From Treponema sp. (GTDB taxonomy: Bacteria > Spirochaetota > Spirochaetia > Treponematales > Treponemataceae): a stretch of 35,541 nucleotides of DNA. Under the pieces are notes generated by a model, which searched no databases, was not told the origin of the DNA, and worked only from the letters and a program-made list of their open reading frames with translations. The stretch covers positions 1 to 35,541 of the forward strand of contig JAFZLA010000067.1 of the NCBI GenBank assembly GCA_017551705.1, given 5' to 3'. Numbering within the stretch: position 1 is the first letter of the stretch; every line of letters begins with the position of its first letter. This document shows, piece by piece, positions 23,387 through 30,232 of the stretch. Made by a program: the position numbers and the translations under genes.

Positions 23387-24468
23387 AAAAAATTCTTGTA
23401 TTAGGAAGCACAGGCTCAATCGGAACAAGCGCGCTTGACTTGGCGCGCAGACACCCGGACCTTTTTACAGTTGCCGGCCTTCAGGCAAATTCTTCAAAAG
23501 AACAGTTGGACTCGCTTGCGGCCGGATTTAAATGCCCTTGCACGCTCACAAGCATTGACGGCCTGGATGGAATCGCGCGCCTTTTGGACACAGCAAAGCC
23601 CGACATCGTGGTAAACGGAATCGCCGGAGCGGCCGGCCTTCTTCCGTCAAAACTTGTTGTCGAGCGAGGAATCGACCTGGCGCTTGCCAACAAAGAAACA
23701 GTAGTCATGGCTTGGCCGCTAATAAAGGCGCTGGCCGACAAAAACGGCGCTCAAATCATTCCGGTTGACTCGGAGCATTCGGCCATATTCAACTTGATTC
23801 ACTTTTGCGGAACAAAAAACATCGCCGAGATTGTAATCACAGCCAGCGGCGGACCTTTTAGAAATTATTCCCGCCAGCAACTGGAGTCAGTCACCCTAGC
23901 CGACGCCTTAAAGCACCCCACATGGAAGATGGGACAAAAAATTACGGTGGATTCGGCAACCTTGGCCAACAAAGGCCTTGAAGTCATCGAGGCCCGCCGC
24001 CTCTTTGACACAAACGTCCAGCAAATAAGCGTCGTGGTCCACCCCGAAAGCCTGATACACTCTTTGGTAAGGACAAGCGACGGAATCCTTTACGCGCAAA
24101 TATCCGAGCCCGACATGAGGCATCCGATTATGGGAGCGCTTTGCTGGCCGCAATACGTTGACAGCGGCTTGGAAAAATTTTCTTTGGCCGGCCACAGCAT
24201 GAGCTTTTACGAGCCAAGGCGCGACGACTTTCCCCTTTTGGGCTTGGCGGAGCGCGCGGCTGATAAGGGAGCCTCTTACACGATAGCATTTAACGCGGCC
24301 GACGAAATCGCCGCCCACGCCTTTATCGACGGCAAAATCGGATTTTTGGACATAGCGCGCGCGGTTCAAAAAACGCTTGAGGCGGATTGGACAAACGAGC
24401 CGCGCGACTTTGACGACGTGTTTGAGGCCGACAAAAAGGCGCGCTCCATCGCGGAGGCCGCGCTTTGA
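23383..24468 (+). CDS. dxr: 1-deoxy-D-xylulose-5-phosphate reductoisomerase
   Basis: 361 residues, slightly shorter than E. coli Dxr (398). NADPH motif GSTGSIG (8-14), then ALANKETVVMAW, PVDSEHSAIF, ITASGGPFR, HPTWKMGQKITVDSATLANKGLEVIEA and PESLIHSLV, the full set of metal- and substrate-binding segments. It converts DXP to 2-C-methylerythritol 4-phosphate, the second MEP step and the target of fosmidomycin; dxs is 9 kb upstream. ATG overlaps the cdsA stop; its own stop overlaps the TTG start of rseP. Confidence 0.97.
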   Translation: MKKILVLGSTGSIGTSALDLARRHPDLFTVAGLQANSSKEQLDSLAAGFKCPCTLTSIDGLDGIARLLDTAKPDIVVNGIAGAAGLLPSKLVVERGIDLALANKETVVMAWPLIKALADKNGAQIIPVDSEHSAIFNLIHFCGTKNIAEIVITASGGPFRNYSRQQLESVTLADALKHPTWKMGQKITVDSATLANKGLEVIEARRLFDTNVQQISVVVHPESLIHSLVRTSDGILYAQISEPDMRHPIMGALCWPQYVDSGLEKFSLAGHSMSFYEPRRDDFPLLGLAERAADKGASYTIAFNAADEIAAHAFIDGKIGFLDIARAVQKTLEADWTNEPRDFDDVFEADKKARSIAEAAL

Positions 24469-25598
24469 CGATTGTCCTTGGACTTTTAATACTAAGCTTT
24501 TTGGTTTTCTTTCACGAGCTGGGCCACTTTGCCGTCGCGCGCCTGTGCGGAGTCGAAGTCGAAGCCTTTTCGATTTTTATGGGCCCCGTTCTCCTTCATA
24601 AAAAAATAGGAAAGACTGACTACAGGCTTTCGCTTTTGCCGATTGGCGGCTACTGCCAAATGAAGGGCGAAAAGGACTTTACAAAAGCGGTCGAGGACGG
24701 GCTTGGCTACATTCCTGGCCAAAGCGACTCCCTTTACGGAACGCACCCCTTAAAACGCGCGCTCATAGGCTTTGCCGGCCCCTTCTTCAACTTGCTCTTT
24801 GCCTTTGTCGCGTCAACCGCAATCGCCATGATTGGCTACAAATACTACACAAGAAGCGCGACAATTCAAATTCCGCAAGACCAAAACGTGGCCTCGCCCG
24901 CGCGCGAAGCGGGAATAAAAAGCGGAGACACAATCACAAAAATCGCGGGCGTACAAATATCTGACTTTTCGGACATCTACGAGCAGGTGGCGCTAAAGGG
25001 CGACGAAGACCTTGAGGTGGAAGTTCTTAGAACAAACGACGACGGAAGCCAAGAAACTCTGTCCTTTACAGTTCACACTATGATAAACAAAAAAGAAGGG
25101 AACGGAATTCTTGGCGTTATGGCAAGCGGAGAAAGCATAGAAAAAATTGTTGAGCCCCTGCCGTTCTTCCCCGCCCTAATAAAAGGCTTTTTTGACACAA
25201 GGGACATTCTGCTTACGACATTCCAAAGCCTAAAAATTCTTTTTAAGGGCGTGGACATAACAAACGCGGTTTCGGGCCCGGCCCGCATTTCAAGCATGCT
25301 GGGCGAAAGCGCAAAAGAAGGCTTTTCGGAAGGGCTTAAAACAGGCTGGGTTGTCGTGCTGCAATTTATGTCCTTGATAAGCGTCTCGCTTTTTATAATG
25401 AACTTGCTTCCGATTCCAATTTTGGACGGCGGCTTGATTTTGTTCGCGCTGATTCAGACTGTGACAAAAAAACAAATTCCACCCAGAATCCAATATAAAA
25501 TCCAAGTCGCGGGCTTTGCGATTATAATGCTTTTGTTTGTAATCGGAATTGGCGGCGACATAAAATATTTTGTAAACAAGGCGGCCGTAGCAAAATGA
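24465..25598 (+). CDS. rseP: RseP-family site-2 metalloprotease
   Basis: 377 residues. HELGH (17-21) in the first membrane helix and NLLPIPILDGG near the end bring the zinc ligands together; one PDZ domain (about 145-205) lies between, and E. coli RseP has two. It cuts transmembrane helices, for example of anti-sigma factors or leftover signal peptides; no such substrate is coded nearby. TTG start overlapping the dxr TGA. In many bacteria bamA follows; here a beta-propeller-like secreted protein does. ATGA overlap with that gene. Confidence 0.93.
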   Translation: MTIVLGLLILSFLVFFHELGHFAVARLCGVEVEAFSIFMGPVLLHKKIGKTDYRLSLLPIGGYCQMKGEKDFTKAVEDGLGYIPGQSDSLYGTHPLKRALIGFAGPFFNLLFAFVASTAIAMIGYKYYTRSATIQIPQDQNVASPAREAGIKSGDTITKIAGVQISDFSDIYEQVALKGDEDLEVEVLRTNDDGSQETLSFTVHTMINKKEGNGILGVMASGESIEKIVEPLPFFPALIKGFFDTRDILLTTFQSLKILFKGVDITNAVSGPARISSMLGESAKEGFSEGLKTGWVVVLQFMSLISVSLFIMNLLPIPILDGGLILFALIQTVTKKQIPPRIQYKIQVAGFAIIMLLFVIGIGGDIKYFVNKAAVAK

Positions 25599-27487
25599 TT
25601 AAAAAGTTTTTTATTTTGATCGCAGCGATTATATTTGGAGGAGCGGCCTTGGCGCAGCCCCGCTTTTCAAGCCAGGGCCACAAATCAAAAGTTGTGGCAA
25701 TTGTTCCGGAATTAAATTCTAAAGCGCAAGCCTTTTACACCGTCGGCCAAGACGGCTTTATCATACGCTGGGAGAACGGAATCGGCGAGCACTTCCAAGT
25801 TTCTGACAAAAAAATAGAGCTTGCGGCGCAAGCCCCCAACGCAAAAGAAATCGCCTTTTTCGAAAGCGACGGAGCGGCATACCACAGCGTAAAAGTTTGG
25901 GACGCCGCTTCCAAAAAAGTAAAAAAATCAATTTTGCTCAAGGCGCAGGTCACAAGCCTTTGCTACAGCGCAAAGGGAACGTACATCATCGCGACCACAA
26001 ACGAACGGAACGGCGTATACTTTTATCTGGCCGCGACAGCAAAGCCCTTTGTAAAAATCAAGGACTTTGGCATGACGGCGTCTTGGGCAAAGACAAGCGA
26101 AAGCGAAAAAAGCCTGATGCTCTACTCTTCGGCGGACGGAAGCCTTGCCTACTTTAGCCTAAAGACAGGAAAGATTATAAAAAAACTTTTTTCGGAAGCG
26201 GGCTTGGAGCGGCCCTGCTTGTTCGCAAAGAACGCGCTCTTTGCAGGAATAAAAAACGGCTCCCTTTGCATCATCAACGCGGAGAACGGAAGCAAGGCAA
26301 AGACCGCCGCCGTAAAGGCGCCAGCCCTTTTTGAAAACTCAGACTCTCTTTATTACATCGACGGGAACGCGGGGCTTTATTCTTGCTACAAAGTTTATGT
26401 GGCCGACAACGCCGTAAAAGGCCCCATAATTTCCAAAAACGTCAAGAGCGAAAGCCCCAACCAATTTACGGCGGCTTTTTTGCAAGACCAAACATTGTAT
26501 TTGGGAGCCGCGGACGGAAACATTTACTCGGCCGACGCAAGGGACAACTCGCTTCCGGCGGAGCTAACATTAATCTCAAACCAAATTTATCAAAAGATTC
26601 ACGGCATTTGCTCGGACGGACAAAGCCTTTACATTTTGACAAACACCGCGATAATAAAAACTGATTACGAAAACAAGGCGCCGCAAACGTTCAACAACAG
26701 CCGCTATTGGACAAAAATTTCTTGCGCGCACGGAAAGCTTTTGCTCCGCTCCGAAAACCGCTTGGACGGCCTTTATTGCATGGACCCGCTGACTGGCGCG
26801 ACAAAGCTTTTGTTCAACCCGCAAAATAGAATCAAAAAAATCCGCGAGGCGGCAATTAACAAGCAAAAGGGATTTTTGGAAATCGAAAATTCCAAGGTAA
26901 ACTTTTACTCGTTTGACAGCTCCGAATTGACCGAATTGTATTTGGGAAGCGGAATTCAAGACGCCGCCTCGCTGGAGGACAACACGCTTGCAGTGGCTAA
27001 GACAGCCTCGTCAAACCCGACGTCGGCCTTGGTCTTGGTCAACATAAAGACGCGCGAAACCGTTCCTGTAAAAATGGACGGAGACATAACCGTAAGCCTT
27101 GAAGAAAGCGGCGGCTATCTCTTTGGCTCGCGCTTGATTTCAACCGGAGAAAGCTACACCACAAGCGCCTTTTGCTTGGGTTCCAAAGCCTTGACCTTAA
27201 AGGAATTTGCCTCCTCAGCAAAAGAAGAAAGCGAATCCTTTGTCCGCCCAGCGTTCCCCCTTGTATTTACAAACATCGGCGCAAAAACCGTCAGCGTCAT
27301 AAACGCAAAGAGCCTTAAAAAGTATTCGCTAAAGAGCGGCTCGTCGCTTGCCGTCGACATAGTAAAATGCCAAGGGCAGCTGGCCACCCTCAACGAAGAC
27401 TCAAGCATAACTTGGTACAACGTGGAGCAGCCGATTCCCTTGGCGGATTGGTACATCGACGACAAAAATCAAATAGTGGAATTTTAG
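25595..27487 (+). CDS. Secreted beta-propeller-like (WD40-type) protein
   Basis: 630 residues. Signal peptide MIKKFFILIAAIIFGGAALAQ, cleavage near residue 20. The body shows repeated motifs that end in strand-and-turn units, such as FYTVGQDGFIIRWENG, SVKVWDAASKKVKKSILL, LYLGAADGNIYSADARDN and VDIVKCQGQLATLNEDSSITWYN, consistent with one or two WD40/PQQ-type propellers. Several repeats are poorly conserved and blade number cannot be counted by eye. It is translationally coupled to rseP (ATGA), so it may act in envelope maintenance; function unknown. It converges with glgA, 13 nt apart, without a visible terminator. Confidence 0.78.
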   Translation: MIKKFFILIAAIIFGGAALAQPRFSSQGHKSKVVAIVPELNSKAQAFYTVGQDGFIIRWENGIGEHFQVSDKKIELAAQAPNAKEIAFFESDGAAYHSVKVWDAASKKVKKSILLKAQVTSLCYSAKGTYIIATTNERNGVYFYLAATAKPFVKIKDFGMTASWAKTSESEKSLMLYSSADGSLAYFSLKTGKIIKKLFSEAGLERPCLFAKNALFAGIKNGSLCIINAENGSKAKTAAVKAPALFENSDSLYYIDGNAGLYSCYKVYVADNAVKGPIISKNVKSESPNQFTAAFLQDQTLYLGAADGNIYSADARDNSLPAELTLISNQIYQKIHGICSDGQSLYILTNTAIIKTDYENKAPQTFNNSRYWTKISCAHGKLLLRSENRLDGLYCMDPLTGATKLLFNPQNRIKKIREAAINKQKGFLEIENSKVNFYSFDSSELTELYLGSGIQDAASLEDNTLAVAKTASSNPTSALVLVNIKTRETVPVKMDGDITVSLEESGGYLFGSRLISTGESYTTSAFCLGSKALTLKEFASSAKEESESFVRPAFPLVFTNIGAKTVSVINAKSLKKYSLKSGSSLAVDIVKCQGQLATLNEDSSITWYNVEQPIPLADWYIDDKNQIVEF

Positions 27488-27500
27488 CGGCGTACTTATA

Positions 27501-28967
27501 TCACTTTCGCGCCAACGCTTCCTTGTAGACGTCAAGATACTGCTTGGCGGAATCTTCCCAGCTAAAGACGCTCTTCATTCCGCGTTCCTGCATCTTCTTT
27601 ATGTGGTCCTTTTTGTTGTAGTAAGCGTAAACAGCCCAACCAATCGTGTTGTAAAGCGCGCTGGGAGTGATTTGGTCAAACATAAAGCCGGTTCCTTCGC
27701 CGGTCTGCTCGTTGTAGTTTTGGACGGTGTCGGCCAAGCCGCCTGTGTTGCGCACAATCGGAAGCGTTCCGTAAATCAGCGAGTATATTTGGTTGAGTCC
27801 GCAAGGCTCGTAATGGCTTGGCATTACAAAGAAGTCGCTTCCAGCTTCAATCAAGTGGCTCAGAGCGTCGCTGTAGCCGATGTAGGCGCGGAAGTTTGGC
27901 AGCTTTGACTGCAAGACGTTGATTTCGTTTTCGCACCAAGCCTCGCCCGAGCCTAGCACTACAAATTGAATGTCCATGTTGGCGCAAAGGTTGTAGACGC
28001 AGCCGTAAGTGGGAGCGAAAAGTTCGGCGATTCCCTTTTGGTCAACCAAGCGGGTAACAACGCCGAAAATCGGAACGTTGGGATTTACGGGAAGTCCCAT
28101 TTGCTTTTGGAGCTCGGCCTTGCAAACAGCCTTGCCCTTCATGCTCTTTACAGAATATGTGGCGGGAATCTTTTTGTCAACGGCGGGATTCCAAGCCTTA
28201 AGGTCGCAGCCGTTCAAGATACCTTTGACGACGTCGCTGCGGACGCGCAAAAGGCCGTCCATTCCAAAGCCGCCCTCGGGCGTTTGGATTTCGCGCGCGT
28301 ATGTCGGAGATACTGTGGTTATCATGTCGGCGCAAGAAATTCCGGCCTGCAAAAAGTTTATGGCGCCGTTGCGCTCAAAGCCCGCTCCGTAGTAAAGGCC
28401 CCAATCGATTCCCAAGGCAGGAAAGCTGTCCTTGGAATACTGGCCTTGGTAGCCCAAGTTGTGGATGGAAAGAACGCCTGCGGTGTTTCCAAAATCCTGC
28501 CAGCGGTAGACGTGCTTTAGCAAGGCCAAGGCCAAGGCGGCCGACCAGTCGTGGGCGTGGATTATGTCGGGCATCCAGTTGATTTTTCGGCAAAGCTGGA
28601 AGGCTCCGTGGCACAAAATCGAAAAGCGGTAGGGGTTGTCGTGAAAGTCCGTCTCGCCAGGCACTCCGTAAATGCCGTCGCGGCCAAAACTTTGCTCGTG
28701 GTCGATAAAGAAGACTTCGCACTTGGGGCAGCCGGGCATCGTTGTCTTGTAAACTTCGGTCCAAGCCTCGCCTCCTCCGACGCCAACTCCCATCGCTCCG
28801 GCAAGGGGCGTCAATGTCTTTCTGTCAATTTTATAATAGCGGGGAATCACGATTTTAACTTCGTGGCCCATGTTGGTCAAAACCATCGACAAGGCGCTGA
28901 CAGCGTCGGCCAAGCCGCCTGTCTTGGCAAAAGGAACCGCCTCAGAACTTACCATTAAAATTTTCAT
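27501..28967 (-). CDS. glgA: Glycogen synthase (ADP-glucose type)
   Basis: 488 residues. N-terminal KTGGLADA (15-22), the ADP-glucose-binding loop, then HAHDWSAALA, IHNLGYQGQY, GVVTRLVDQKGI and MPSHYEPCGLNQIYSLIYGTLPIVRNTGGLADTV, the GT5 family landmarks with the two catalytic-domain halves. It extends alpha-1,4-glucan from ADP-glucose. ATG with GGAGG 8 nt upstream. It follows the aminotransferase by 25 nt on the same strand and is probably co-transcribed with it; glgC is not in the window. Confidence 0.95.
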   Translation of the reverse strand: MKILMVSSEAVPFAKTGGLADAVSALSMVLTNMGHEVKIVIPRYYKIDRKTLTPLAGAMGVGVGGGEAWTEVYKTTMPGCPKCEVFFIDHEQSFGRDGIYGVPGETDFHDNPYRFSILCHGAFQLCRKINWMPDIIHAHDWSAALALALLKHVYRWQDFGNTAGVLSIHNLGYQGQYSKDSFPALGIDWGLYYGAGFERNGAINFLQAGISCADMITTVSPTYAREIQTPEGGFGMDGLLRVRSDVVKGILNGCDLKAWNPAVDKKIPATYSVKSMKGKAVCKAELQKQMGLPVNPNVPIFGVVTRLVDQKGIAELFAPTYGCVYNLCANMDIQFVVLGSGEAWCENEINVLQSKLPNFRAYIGYSDALSHLIEAGSDFFVMPSHYEPCGLNQIYSLIYGTLPIVRNTGGLADTVQNYNEQTGEGTGFMFDQITPSALYNTIGWAVYAYYNKKDHIKKMQERGMKSVFSWEDSAKQYLDVYKEALARK

Positions 28968-28992
28968 ATTCTTGCCTCCAATTTAGTTGCAA

Positions 28993-30186
28993 TTATCGCG
29001 CCGCTTTGGCGGCCTTGTAAAAGGCCTCGCGCGAATTTACAATCGTTTTTTCGTCCACGCAATAAGCGATTCTAAAATAGCCCTTCATTCCAAAGCCCTT
29101 GCCGGGCGCGCACAAAATCAAGTTCTTTTCCAAGACTTCGACAAAGGCGGAATCGTCGTCGCCAAAGGCCTCTGGAACTTTTGCAAAAATGTAAAAGGCG
29201 CCTTGCGGCCGCTCGTACTTGATGCCGGCGTTGTCCAAAACGTCCATAAGCAAGTCGCGCCTCTTACGGTACGACGAAAAGTCAACCGGCGCGTCCCAAC
29301 TTTTGGCGACAACTTTTTGGAAAAAGGCCGGAGCGTTTACGCAGCCCGAAATTCTAAAGGCCATCGTCGCGGCCGCGATAAACTCGGCCTTTTCGGGATT
29401 GGCGGGATTGCAGCAAATGTAGCCGACGCGCTCGCCTGGCAAGCTTAGATTTTTGGCAAAGCTTGTAACTACGACAGAGTATTCGTATTCGGGAAAGACG
29501 GGCGGAACTGTGGCGCCGTCGTAAACTATGGCCCTATACGGCTCGTCGCAAATCAAATAAGGGTAGCGGCCGTTTTTGGCGCCAAATTCCTTGAGCGCGG
29601 CGCAAAGGGCCTTAATCTCTTGGGCGGAGTAAATTTTGCCCGTCGGATTGTTGGGCGAGTTGATTATCACAGCCACAGTCTTTTTGTTGAGCGCGGCCTT
29701 TATCGCGTCAACGTCAAGGCTAAAGTCCTTTTTTGTCGGGACGGGAACAAGCGTTCCGCCGTGATTTTTGGCGTAATGAGTGTATTCGGCAAAGAAGGGA
29801 GACGGAACCACGACTTCCTCGCCAGGCATTATCAAGGCCTTGATGGCGCTGGAAATCGCCGAAGCGGCTCCAACGGTCATAATCACGCAAGAAGCGTCCA
29901 CCGCTACACCCTGCTCCTGGCTTTCTTTTTTGGCCATGGCCGCGCGGCATTCCTCGTAGCCGGCGTTGGACATGTATCCGTGGGCGCCGTGGCTTTGGTC
30001 TTTGGCCACTTCGATTATCGCGTCCAAAACTTCTTTGGGCGGATCCAAGTCGGGGTTTCCAAGGCTAAAGTCGTAAACCTTGTCCTCTCCGTATTTTGCT
30101 TTTAGGATTTTCCCTTCCTCGAACATTTTTCGTATCGCGGAAGCGGTTTTGTCGTTCAAAAGATTTTTAAAATATTCAGAAATCAT
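28993..30186 (-). CDS. PLP-dependent class I/II aminotransferase
   Basis: 397 residues. NNPTG (179-183), CDEPYR (Asp214) and TSFAKNLSLPGERVGY with the PLP lysine K245 identify fold-type I aminotransferases. The N-terminal FSLGNPDLDPPKEV and C-terminal CAPGKGFGMKGYFRIAYC bind substrate carboxylates. It probably moves amino groups among 2-oxo acids such as aspartate/alanine; exact substrate is unclear. ATG with no Shine-Dalgarno; TATAAT on the minus strand ends 7 nt before it, giving a predicted leaderless transcript. The region diverges from the adenylate cyclase gene via a 13-bp inverted repeat. Confidence 0.9.
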   Translation of the reverse strand: MISEYFKNLLNDKTASAIRKMFEEGKILKAKYGEDKVYDFSLGNPDLDPPKEVLDAIIEVAKDQSHGAHGYMSNAGYEECRAAMAKKESQEQGVAVDASCVIMTVGAASAISSAIKALIMPGEEVVVPSPFFAEYTHYAKNHGGTLVPVPTKKDFSLDVDAIKAALNKKTVAVIINSPNNPTGKIYSAQEIKALCAALKEFGAKNGRYPYLICDEPYRAIVYDGATVPPVFPEYEYSVVVTSFAKNLSLPGERVGYICCNPANPEKAEFIAAATMAFRISGCVNAPAFFQKVVAKSWDAPVDFSSYRKRRDLLMDVLDNAGIKYERPQGAFYIFAKVPEAFGDDDSAFVEVLEKNLILCAPGKGFGMKGYFRIAYCVDEKTIVNSREAFYKAAKAAR

Positions 30187-30189
30187 GCC

Positions 30190-30230
30190 AATAATTATAG
30201 CGCAAATTCGATTTTTACGCTATAATTATT
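30190..30230. promoter_or_regulatory. Inverted-repeat divergent promoter (aminotransferase / cyclase)
   Basis: AATAATTATAGCG (30190-30202) and CGCTATAATTATT (30218-30230) form a perfect 13-bp inverted repeat with a 15-nt spacer. Each arm holds a TATAAT box (minus 30194-30199; plus 30221-30226). With 17-nt spacing the -35 of each promoter (TAGCGC or TAGCGT, non-consensus) falls in the other's arm, so the two promoters would compete. Both start codons sit 7-8 nt from the end of the -10 box. Confidence 0.6.
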
Positions 30231-30232
30231 TT

